This document shows positions 1 to 5,367 of a DNA stretch of 5,966 nt, one piece after another (positions within the stretch are counted from its first letter, which is position 1; every line of letters starts with the position of its first letter). The DNA is from Bacteroidales bacterium. GTDB lineage: Bacteria > Bacteroidota > Bacteroidia > Bacteroidales > WCHB1-69. The notes beneath the pieces are model-generated. The model was not told the origin of the DNA. It was given only the letters and a program-made list of their open reading frames with translations, and ran no database searches. The position numbers were made by a program, and so were the translations under genes. The stretch covers positions 1 to 5,966 of the forward strand of contig JAFPXF010000102.1 in NCBI GenBank assembly GCA_017394765.1, given 5' to 3'.

Positions 1-1234
1 TGAAATGGGCGGTCTGGAGGTGGCTCTGGTAGGATTCTTTGTCGGCATAGATTTCTAGGATGTAGATCTTGCAAGGGTCTTCCTTGGTCTGCATAGAGAA
101 CAATGTCAGCACACCGGGCTCCATATTCACTGAGGTTACCCCAACTTCCTTGGCGTAAGCCAGATACTCTTCCAGATACTCCGGCACCACCTCGATTTCG
201 GCGAGGCGGACGATGCGCTCGCCGTATTGCCGCAGGGGCACATTCTCACCGAACAGCCGGTGGGCGTTGTCGGTGAAGATATCCTGTGGGTTCAGACCGT
301 GCGAGGCGAGACGCTCCTCCAAGGCCTGCTTGCCGCTGAGGAGTACCGGCTCAGCCACATACGGGTAGTCGCTGCCGTAGAGGATATGGTCGGGCGTGGT
401 GATGGTGAGGAGCGCGTCGAGGATATCATCGGTGGGCGCGCCGGCCAGGTCGTAGTAGAGTCGCGATAAGTTGGCATCGACATCCACGAGCTGCATGATG
501 CCCTGCTTCACCATCACGGGCAGCAGCGAACGGAAGCGCGGCAGGGCGTTGGGCAGGAACGAACCGCAGTGCGGCACCACCACCTTTAGGTTCGGATAGC
601 GCACCAACACGTTGTGGGCCACCATGTTGAGCACCGCACGTGAGGTCTCGGCCAAGTATTCGTAGCTCGCCAACGGCACATCGGCGATGAGCTGAGAGTT
701 CACCGCCGAGGGTTTGTGCGGATGCAGGATGATGACGGCATTTTGCGCATCGAGGTAGGCCATCAGCGTGTCCAAGGCGGGGTCACCGAGATACTGTCCG
801 TAGCTGTTGGTGGCCAACTTGATGCCGTCGGCTCCCAACACCTCCAAGGCATAGCGTGCCTCTTCCAAAGCGTGCGGCACATCAGGCAGGGGCAGTGCGG
901 CGCAGAACATAAAACGCCCTGGATAGCGGGCCTTCAGCGCGGCGCACTCTTCGTTGTATTTTCGGCACACTTTTGCCGATGCCTCCGCATCGCCGAAGAA
1001 AGGCTGCGGCGCGGGCATCGTCAGCACCGAAGTCTGGATACCGGCCTTGTCCATGAAGGCGATGTGCTTCTCCACATCCCAGCCCGGGATGGGGAACCCT
1101 TCGTCCATCTCGGCGCCGTTGGCCTTGATGTAGTCGAGATAGCCCTGCGTGATGGCGTGGCTGTGGAGGTCAATCTGAGCGGAGGCCTGCGCCATAAACA
1201 ATGCCATAAAGCTGATTATCAGTATTTTCCTCAT
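1..1234 (-). CDS. Exported amidohydrolase fused to a C-terminal ABM-type monooxygenase domain (3' end beyond window)
   Basis: Reading the minus strand from the ATG at 1234-1232 gives 411 uninterrupted codons to the left edge, with no stop. Residues 1-20 form a signal peptide (RK, hydrophobic ILIISFMALFMA, then ASA before Gln20), so the enzyme is probably periplasmic. Residues 21-335 are an amidohydrolase_2 (ACMSD/resorcylate decarboxylase-like) TIM barrel with every expected metal or catalytic residue: DLHSH (His24, His26), His171 in ILHPH, His222 in PHCGS and Asp289 in GSDYP. Residues about 339-411 (RLAEIEV, EPGVL, ILEIYAD, SYQSHLQTAHF) match the ABM ferredoxin-like fold seen in YgiN-type quinol monooxygenases. 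The family carries out metal-dependent hydrolysis or decarboxylation; the substrate is unknown. It lies 45 bp downstream of the aldo/keto reductase on the same strand, so co-transcription is likely. Domain calls are confident, specific reaction is not. Confidence 0.9.
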   Translation of the reverse strand, partial: MRKILIISFMALFMAQASAQIDLHSHAITQGYLDYIKANGAEMDEGFPIPGWDVEKHIAFMDKAGIQTSVLTMPAPQPFFGDAEASAKVCRKYNEECAALKARYPGRFMFCAALPLPDVPHALEEARYALEVLGADGIKLATNSYGQYLGDPALDTLMAYLDAQNAVIILHPHKPSAVNSQLIADVPLASYEYLAETSRAVLNMVAHNVLVRYPNLKVVVPHCGSFLPNALPRFRSLLPVMVKQGIMQLVDVDANLSRLYYDLAGAPTDDILDALLTITTPDHILYGSDYPYVAEPVLLSGKQALEERLASHGLNPQDIFTDNAHRLFGENVPLRQYGERIVRLAEIEVVPEYLEEYLAYAKEVGVTSVNMEPGVLTLFSMQTKEDPCKIYILEIYADKESYQSHLQTAHF

Positions 1235-1262
1235 AGTGTGAAACACTCTCTCTTTTTTCTTG

Positions 1263-1270
1263 CAAAAATA
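1263..1270 (-). promoter_or_regulatory. Possible internal promoter -7 box for the amidohydrolase gene
   Basis: The minus strand reads TATTTTTG, a full match to the Bacteroidota -7 consensus TAnnTTTG, 28 bp upstream of the amidohydrolase ATG and inside the 45-bp gap after the reductase stop. I see no TTTG-like -33 element at the expected distance (about 1290), so the box may be weak or a chance product of an A/T-rich gap. It could give the second gene some independent expression. Confidence 0.4.
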
Positions 1271-1279
1271 GGGATTTTT

Positions 1280-2221
1280 TTATTCCATCGTGTGTTCCCA
1301 GTCTCCGCGGGTGTCGATGCTGGTGGCGTCGGCCAAGGTTTCCAGACGGGCGACCTCCTCGGCCGTGAGTGCGATGTCGGCTGCGGCTGCGGCCTCCACC
1401 ACGTGACGCTCTTTCGTGGCGCCGACGATGGGCATAGTGCCCTTGGCGATGGCCCAGGCGATGCCGATCTGCGAACAGGAAGCTCCATATTTCTCCCCGA
1501 TAGCCTTCATCTCGTCGGTGAGGGCCTGCAAGCGGTCGAGCACCGGGTTGTATTTGCGTCCGCGGTCGCTGTCGGCGGGCAGCGGGTTGGCCGGTGAGAA
1601 ATGGCCGGTCAGCGCACCCTGCTCCAGCACCATGTAGGACCAGAAACGGATGTTGTTGCGGTGGCAGTAGTCGAGCACGCCCCCGCGCTCGCTCGAACGG
1701 TAGAGCAGCGAGAAGTGGTTCTGCACGGCGCTCACCCGGAACCCCGCTTGGCTCAGGATCTCGTTGGCGCGCTCAATCTCGCGGATGTTGTGGTTCGACA
1801 CGCCCACTTGGCGCACCTTGCCCGATTGGAGAAGCGGGATCAGTCCCGGCGTCCAACGCTCGACATCCATCGGGTTGTGGATCCAGTACATGTCGATGTA
1901 ATCGATGCCCATGCGCTCCATCGAGGCGTTGGCCATCTTCTCGACTGAGTTGTCGTACATCTCCGCCAGTTGCGGGGTGAACTTGGTGGATATTTGCACG
2001 GATTCGCGCGGGACGGAGGCGACAAACTGTCCGAGAATGCGCTCCGAGTCGCCCATGGCATACACGGTGGCCGTGTCCCAAAGGCCCAAGCCGGCCTTTG
2101 CAGCCGCTTCAAAAACGGGCTTCAGATTCTCCTCGTTGGTGTTGAGTCCATAGACGGCATCTCCGCCGAATGCGCCCGAGCCCCATGCCCAAGTGCCTAA
2201 TGCGATTTTCGTATCTTTCAT
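1280..2221 (-). CDS. Aldo/keto reductase, NAD(P)H-dependent
   Basis: This 313-residue protein has the usual length of the aldo/keto reductase superfamily and no signal peptide, so it should be a cytoplasmic TIM-barrel oxidoreductase converting a carbonyl to an alcohol or the reverse. The catalytic tetrad is complete: Asp49 in LWDTA, Tyr54 in TVYAMG, Lys80 in ISTKF and His115 in YWIHNP. Other family signatures are GKVRQVGVSNHN (134-145), QNHFSLLYR (167-175) and the cofactor-binding segment PIVGATKERHVVEAA (264-278). It begins at an ATG preceded by an A-rich leader, TTGAAAAT, without a clear Shine-Dalgarno sequence. It is divergent from the AraC-type regulator across 165 bp and is followed after 45 bp by the amidohydrolase-ABM gene. 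Its overall pattern is nearest the Tas/IolS-like branch, but substrate and subfamily cannot be fixed here. Confidence 0.93.
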   Translation of the reverse strand: MKDTKIALGTWAWGSGAFGGDAVYGLNTNEENLKPVFEAAAKAGLGLWDTATVYAMGDSERILGQFVASVPRESVQISTKFTPQLAEMYDNSVEKMANASMERMGIDYIDMYWIHNPMDVERWTPGLIPLLQSGKVRQVGVSNHNIREIERANEILSQAGFRVSAVQNHFSLLYRSSERGGVLDYCHRNNIRFWSYMVLEQGALTGHFSPANPLPADSDRGRKYNPVLDRLQALTDEMKAIGEKYGASCSQIGIAWAIAKGTMPIVGATKERHVVEAAAAADIALTAEEVARLETLADATSIDTRGDWEHTME

Positions 2222-2269
2222 ATTTTCAATATTTTAAGTTTGACAAATAACTAATTGTTCTTTATGCTG

Positions 2270-2277
2270 CAAAAGTA
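2270..2277 (-). promoter_or_regulatory. Promoter -7 box of the aldo/keto reductase (operon) gene
   Basis: The minus strand reads TACTTTTG, matching TAnnTTTG. Transcription would begin near 2265 and give a leader of about 44 nt. No good -33 element is present at the normal spacing; the nearest is a CTTG (2297-2294) only 16 nt away. A good -7 box without a -33 box fits a promoter that needs an activator, and the repeated half-sites at 2307-2335 lie just upstream. Confidence 0.55.
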
Positions 2278-2299
2278 CAACGTCAGGCATAAACAAGGT

Positions 2300-2335
2300 T
2301 AAACGGTTTACGGAATAATCAAACACTTTTACGGA
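2300..2335. promoter_or_regulatory. Candidate operator: two TTTACGGA half-sites 21 bp apart, plus a small inverted repeat
   Basis: TTTACGGA occurs identically at 2307-2314 and 2328-2335, start-to-start 21 bp, which is two helical turns on one DNA face. This is the geometry expected for an AraC-family dimer that binds direct repeats. A TAAAC-G-GTTTA inverted repeat (2300-2310) overlaps the first copy. Relative to the predicted reductase start (about 2265) the copies are centred near -46 and -67, typical of activation. Relative to the regulator's own promoter the second copy overlaps the -33 region, which suggests autorepression. The repeat is seen directly; binding is inferred. Confidence 0.5.
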
Positions 2336-2356
2336 TTCGGATTTTTTTTAACTTTG
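2327..2356 (+). promoter_or_regulatory. Promoter of the AraC-family regulator gene
   Basis: A perfect -7 box, TAACTTTG (2349-2356), lies 18 nt after a TTTT (2327-2330) that is one mismatch from the -33 consensus TTTG. The predicted start near 2361 leaves a leader of about 26 nt to the ATG at 2387. The -33 element overlaps the second TTTACGGA half-site. Confidence 0.6.
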
Positions 2357-2386
2357 CATCTTTGATTCCACCAACGGGAAGACGGG

Positions 2387-3310
2387 ATGAGTAAGATACT
2401 TAAAGTCCACAATGTCAACGACTATGCGCGTTATATCGGGGCGCCGGTGCTGCACCCGCATATCAGTGTGATACACTACGATGAGCTGGCGCATTGCCGC
2501 CACAGTCTGAACAGCTACGATGTGTATGGGATCTTCATCGCTGACCAGCGCATGGAGGCGCTTTCCTACGGGCAACTGCAGTATGACATGCCGCAGCACA
2601 CGCTGATGTGCGTTTCGCCCGGCCAAATCGGGGGCAAGACCGACACTGGCGAGGAGATACAGGCGGAAGGATGGGCGCTGCTTTTCTCCCCCGACCTCCT
2701 GAACGGGCGTGAGTTGGGGCGGCGGATGTCAAGTTACACCTATTTCACCTATAATGTCAGCGAGACGTTGGCGTTGGACGACCGGCAGCGCGACACCCTT
2801 GTGCGGCTTTTCGAGGAAATGCGGACGGAACTTTTGCAGCCGGAGCAGGATGGGCACACCGTCAACATTGTGGTGGCGCGGTTGGCGTTGGTGCTGGAGT
2901 ACATCGCCCGTTTCTACTCTAAGCAGATGCAGGTCTCGTTCAGCCAGCATCCCGACCTGCTGCGACGTTTGGAAACGCTGTTGGATAAATACTACAAAGA
3001 GGGCAAACAACATGTGAAAGGACTCCCCACCGTGCGCTACTGTGCGCAGGAGTTGTTCCTGTCGCCCAACTATTTCGGCGACCTCGTGAAAGAGCTGACC
3101 GGCGATTCAGCCACGGTGTTCCTGCGGCGGTTCCTGATGGCGCGGGCCAACGAGATGTTAGCCGGCGGGCATACGGTGGGAGAAGTCTCCGACGCGCTCG
3201 GGTTCAGCTATCCGCAGCATTTCAGTCGTGTCTATAAGCGGCATTTCGGTGTGGCGCCAAGCCAAGCGGGTTCCCGTTTTTCCGCGTCTTCACAACCTGA
3301 TAACAGCTGA
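2387..3310 (+). CDS. AraC-family transcriptional regulator
   Basis: The 307-residue protein has the usual two-part AraC layout: an N-terminal cupin-like sensing/dimerisation region (about 20-180, including the strand-rich HTLMCVSPGQIGGKT at 71-85) and a C-terminal double helix-turn-helix. The first HTH spans about 215-240 (VRYCAQELFLSPNYFGDLVK) and the second about 263-291, ending in the family signature YPQHFSRVYKRHFGVAPSQ (275-293). It should bind DNA as a dimer and respond to a small ligand. The ATG at 2387 follows GGAAGACGGG, a loose ribosome-binding site, and sits about 26 nt from the predicted transcription start, which supports this start. It is divergent from the reductase/amidohydrolase pair, which is the most likely target, through the half-sites at 2307-2335. 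The inducer is unknown; general family function is secure. Confidence 0.93.
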   Translation: MSKILKVHNVNDYARYIGAPVLHPHISVIHYDELAHCRHSLNSYDVYGIFIADQRMEALSYGQLQYDMPQHTLMCVSPGQIGGKTDTGEEIQAEGWALLFSPDLLNGRELGRRMSSYTYFTYNVSETLALDDRQRDTLVRLFEEMRTELLQPEQDGHTVNIVVARLALVLEYIARFYSKQMQVSFSQHPDLLRRLETLLDKYYKEGKQHVKGLPTVRYCAQELFLSPNYFGDLVKELTGDSATVFLRRFLMARANEMLAGGHTVGEVSDALGFSYPQHFSRVYKRHFGVAPSQAGSRFSASSQPDNS

Positions 3311-3311
3311 T

Positions 3312-3350
3312 TCGGCTACACGGCGGGGGTCGGCTACACCTTGGCCAAGG
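3312..3350. repeat. 10-bp direct repeat joined to a 12-bp perfect palindrome
   Basis: TCGGCTACAC occurs at 3312-3321 and 3330-3339 (period 18 bp), and the last C of the second copy begins the perfect palindrome CCTTGGCCAAGG (3339-3350). The block starts two bases after the regulator's stop codon and ends 84 bp before the -7 box of the next gene. No T-run follows, so it is not a typical intrinsic terminator. It could be a protein-binding site or a remnant of local duplication. Confidence 0.5.
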
Positions 3351-3434
3351 CCACTACAATTCCGTTCTCTGCCGAAGTTTATACGTAAGACCCGCCCATC
3401 TTGCAGATTTTCGTCGTTGTTTCAAAAAAGTTTG

Positions 3435-3442
3435 TATTTTTG
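3435..3442 (+). promoter_or_regulatory. Promoter -7 box of the OmpA-domain gene
   Basis: TATTTTTG matches TAnnTTTG exactly, with a predicted start near 3447 and a leader of about 25 nt to the ATG at 3472. The -33 region is imprecise: TTTC (3409-3412) is slightly too far and TTGT (3417-3420) slightly too close. The leader AATCATTGAAAAGTTATCATC is A/T-rich with no clear Shine-Dalgarno sequence, as is usual in Bacteroidota. Confidence 0.6.
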
Positions 3443-3471
3443 CACTTTGTAATCATTGAAAAGTTATCATC

Positions 3472-4575
3472 ATGAAGAAATTATTATTTGTGGCTGTGCT
3501 GTTAATGCTTGCCGGAATGACACTGAATGCTCAGGAGAACAACTACGCGAAGAGTGATTTTGTTCCCGGCGACGAAATCATATTCGACGACAACTTTGAA
3601 CACGAGAAACTTGGGGAATTCCCGCTGCGATGGGACTTGCTGGACGGCTATGCGGAGACCGCGCAGCAGAAGGGTCGCAATGTTTTGGCGTTCACCGACA
3701 ACGGCCTGGGACAGGTGATGCCGCTGATGAAAGAGAAATGGGATTGGCTGCCTGAGGTGTTCACGGTGGAGTTCGACCTTTACGTGGCCCCGATGAACAC
3801 GGGGGACGAAGAGGGAACATTGCTCGAAATGAACCTTTATTTCGGCGACCGCGGCGACGAAAGCTACTATAACGCTTCAAGCTATGTGCGTTTCTGGTAC
3901 AGGGAAGACGGGTCGTGCAACTTGACGTGGTCTCTGCTGAAACCGGACGGGAGTAGCCAGTCGAGTGGAGAAAAGATGTTGGGGCTGACCCCGGGCACCA
4001 GCGACTACTTAGAGAAGGACAATCCGGTGGTTGCCGGCGAGTGGAACCACTTCGCCTTTTCGTTCAACAAGCGGGCTTTCAAGGGCTATGTGAACGGTGT
4101 TCGCATGATCAACGTACCGGCCATGAAGGCCCCTGGTTACCTCTTCTTCGCCAGCGGTTCCTCCTATCGCTACACGGGGCTGAGCAATGTGCGCATTGCG
4201 CAGGGTGCCGTGCCGCTCTATGACCGCCTCACCACCGACGGCAAGATTGTGACCTACGCCATCACCTTCGAGAGCGGCAAGGCCGACCTCAAACCGGAAT
4301 CCACCGTTGAAATCAATCGCGTGGCCAAGCTGATGCAAGAGCACACCGACCTCATCTTCGAGGTGCAGGGTCACTGCGACAACACCGGAACCGACGCCAT
4401 AAACGATCCGCTGAGCCAGAAGCGTGCAGAAGCCATCGTGGATGCCCTGGTGAAACTGGGTATCGACAAATCACGTCTCTCGGCCGTGGGCAAAGGATCA
4501 CACTCCCCCATCGCCCCCAACACCACAGAGGAAGGCCGTGCCAAGAACCGCCGTGTGGAGTTTGTAAAGAAATAA
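3472..4575 (+). CDS. Secreted OmpA-family envelope protein with an N-terminal concanavalin-like domain
   Basis: The 367-residue protein opens with a signal peptide (MKK, hydrophobic LLFVAVLLMLAGMTL, then NAQ; cleavage near residue 20). Residues about 30-245 resemble a concanavalin/LamG-type beta-sandwich (DEIIFDDNFEHEKLGEFPLRW at the start, GEWNHFAFSFNKRAFKGYVNG at 189-209). Residues about 258-367 form an OmpA C-terminal domain, which binds diaminopimelate in peptidoglycan. Its two ligand residues are present: Asp303 in GHCDNTG and Arg318 in LSQKRAEA, spaced 15 apart as in well-studied OmpA domains; GRAKNRRVEF (355-364) is also typical. Cys302 stands where Thr or Ala is usual. There is no beta-barrel and no lipobox, so it is probably a periplasmic protein tying an interacting partner or glycan to the wall. 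It has its own promoter and appears monocistronic. Confidence 0.92.
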   Translation: MKKLLFVAVLLMLAGMTLNAQENNYAKSDFVPGDEIIFDDNFEHEKLGEFPLRWDLLDGYAETAQQKGRNVLAFTDNGLGQVMPLMKEKWDWLPEVFTVEFDLYVAPMNTGDEEGTLLEMNLYFGDRGDESYYNASSYVRFWYREDGSCNLTWSLLKPDGSSQSSGEKMLGLTPGTSDYLEKDNPVVAGEWNHFAFSFNKRAFKGYVNGVRMINVPAMKAPGYLFFASGSSYRYTGLSNVRIAQGAVPLYDRLTTDGKIVTYAITFESGKADLKPESTVEINRVAKLMQEHTDLIFEVQGHCDNTGTDAINDPLSQKRAEAIVDALVKLGIDKSRLSAVGKGSHSPIAPNTTEEGRAKNRRVEFVKK

Positions 4576-4581
4576 GAGAAT

Positions 4582-4637
4582 ATTGATGACTTCGTATTGA
4601 AGACTTCGTGTTAGTTATTTTATGTTGATTATTTCAT
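4582..4637 (+). repeat. Degenerate 14-bp tandem repeats in the convergent intergenic region
   Basis: Four consecutive 14-bp units follow the OmpA-domain gene. ATTGATGACTTCGT (4582-4595) and ATTGAAGACTTCGT (4596-4609) differ at one base. GTTAGTTATTTTAT (4610-4623) and GTTGATTATTTCAT (4624-4637) differ at three. The next bases, GTTAACAC, restart the GTT pattern. Beyond it AACAGCGAAGC (4655) and AACAGCCGAAGGC (4671) form a looser 16-bp period that runs into the GNAT stop codon. Confidence 0.7.
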
Positions 4638-4650
4638 GTTAACACAAAGT
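4603..4650 (-). terminator. Possible hairpin downstream of the GNAT gene
   Basis: ACTTCGTGTTA (4603-4613) and TAACACAAAGT (4640-4650) are inverted copies with one difference. In minus-strand RNA that position is a G-U wobble, so an 11-bp stem with a 26-nt A/U-rich loop could form 33 bases after the GNAT stop. In plus-strand RNA the same position is a mismatch. There is no uridine run directly after the stem, so terminator function is uncertain; the stem may simply reflect the repeat family. Confidence 0.3.
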
Positions 4651-4682
4651 AACCAACAGCGAAGCAAACTAACAGCCGAAGG

Positions 4683-5288
4683 CTATTTCAGCTCCAGCCT
4701 CAGCACCCTGATAGGTCTGTCTTTGCCTTGATACTGAGTCTCGTCGATGCAGGTTTCCCCGGTGGGTTTGAATCCGCATTTCTCCATCACTCGGCCGGAG
4801 GCGGGATTGTCAACGAAATGCCCGCTGATGAGCGATTGGATGTCCGTCGTTCGGCGGATATAGTCTAACATCGTTTGCAGCGCTTCCGTACAGATGCCTT
4901 GGTTCCAGTACGGCTTGGCCACCCAATAGCCGCAGAGGGACTCTCCCTCACGGGCGGGAAGGTTACACTCGCACGAAGGCCCGTAGCCAATGGCCCCGAT
5001 GGCCTCTCCCGTCGCATTGAGTTCGATGGCCCAGTTGGAGTCGTTGCGGAATACCGTGCGGATGATCTCCAGGCTTTCCTCCACGCTGTTATGCGGTGGC
5101 CAGCCAGCCCGGGGTCCCACGTCGGGATCTGAGGCGTATTTGAACAAGGAGTCGGCGTCGCTCTCAAACCAGGGACGAAGCGTCAGCCTCTCTGTCCGCA
5201 GCATCAGCTTGGCCTTCTCGGCGGAAGGCGTGCGGGTGAGGTCCTCCACCTCGCGATAATCTTCGGGTTGTTCAAGTCGGATAGTCAT
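4683..5288 (-). CDS. GNAT-family N-acetyltransferase (RimJ/RimL type) with an extra N-terminal segment
   Basis: Residues 29-201 are a complete Acetyltransf_3-type GNAT enzyme, which moves an acetyl group from acetyl-CoA to an amine. Signatures are LRTERLTLRPW (30-40), GYWVAKPYWNQGICTEAL (120-137; the acetyl-CoA pyrophosphate loop, with Cys133 where Ala is common) and NPASGRVMEKCGF (161-173). Residues 1-19, MTIRLEQPEDYREVEDLTR, look instead like the opening of a different, YhbS-like GNAT, joined by about nine residues. The ATG at 5288 follows an A-rich leader (AAAATAGAAACG) usual for this phylum; the alternative start is Met29 (5204-5202), which has no good ribosome-binding site. It lies 63 bp after the ClbS-like gene on the same strand, and no clear own promoter is visible, so co-transcription is likely. 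The acceptor substrate is unknown. Confidence 0.88.
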   Translation of the reverse strand: MTIRLEQPEDYREVEDLTRTPSAEKAKLMLRTERLTLRPWFESDADSLFKYASDPDVGPRAGWPPHNSVEESLEIIRTVFRNDSNWAIELNATGEAIGAIGYGPSCECNLPAREGESLCGYWVAKPYWNQGICTEALQTMLDYIRRTTDIQSLISGHFVDNPASGRVMEKCGFKPTGETCIDETQYQGKDRPIRVLRLELK

Positions 5289-5348
5289 CGTTTCTATTTT
5301 ATTTTTATTTATCGGGTGAAATTAGGTTAAGTGAATGTTGGTGAGTAA

Positions 5349-5367
5349 ATGTTAACACGAAGTCTTC
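5349..5367. repeat. Second copy of the intergenic repeat, overlapping the 3' end of the ClbS-like gene
   Basis: ATGTTAACACGAAGT (5349-5363) matches 4636-4650 in 14 of 15 bases. TAACACGAAGTCTTC (5353-5367) is the exact reverse complement of 4599-4613. The flank also echoes the 14-bp GTT-period of the first site: GTTAAGTGAAT (5326-5336) and GTTGGTGAGTAAAT (5337-5350). The repeat contains the stop codon of the neighbouring gene. Confidence 0.65.

Noticed and set aside
716..1597. 293-codon open frame on the plus strand
   Set aside because: It lies antisense to the amidohydrolase and reductase genes, both of which have complete family motifs. Its translation shows no recognisable domain, and it has no promoter or ribosome-binding site.
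3311..3376. Intrinsic terminator of the regulator gene using TTCGGC (3311-3316) and GCCGAA (3371-3376)
   Set aside because: The stem is only 6 bp with a 54-nt loop and no following T-run.
3228..3452. 74-codon plus-strand frame running past the end of the regulator gene
   Set aside because: It begins in another frame within the helix-turn-helix coding region, has no family resemblance, and runs through the next gene's promoter.
4582..4650. CRISPR-like array
   Set aside because: Units are 14 bp, directly adjacent and degenerate, with no unique spacers and no cas genes.
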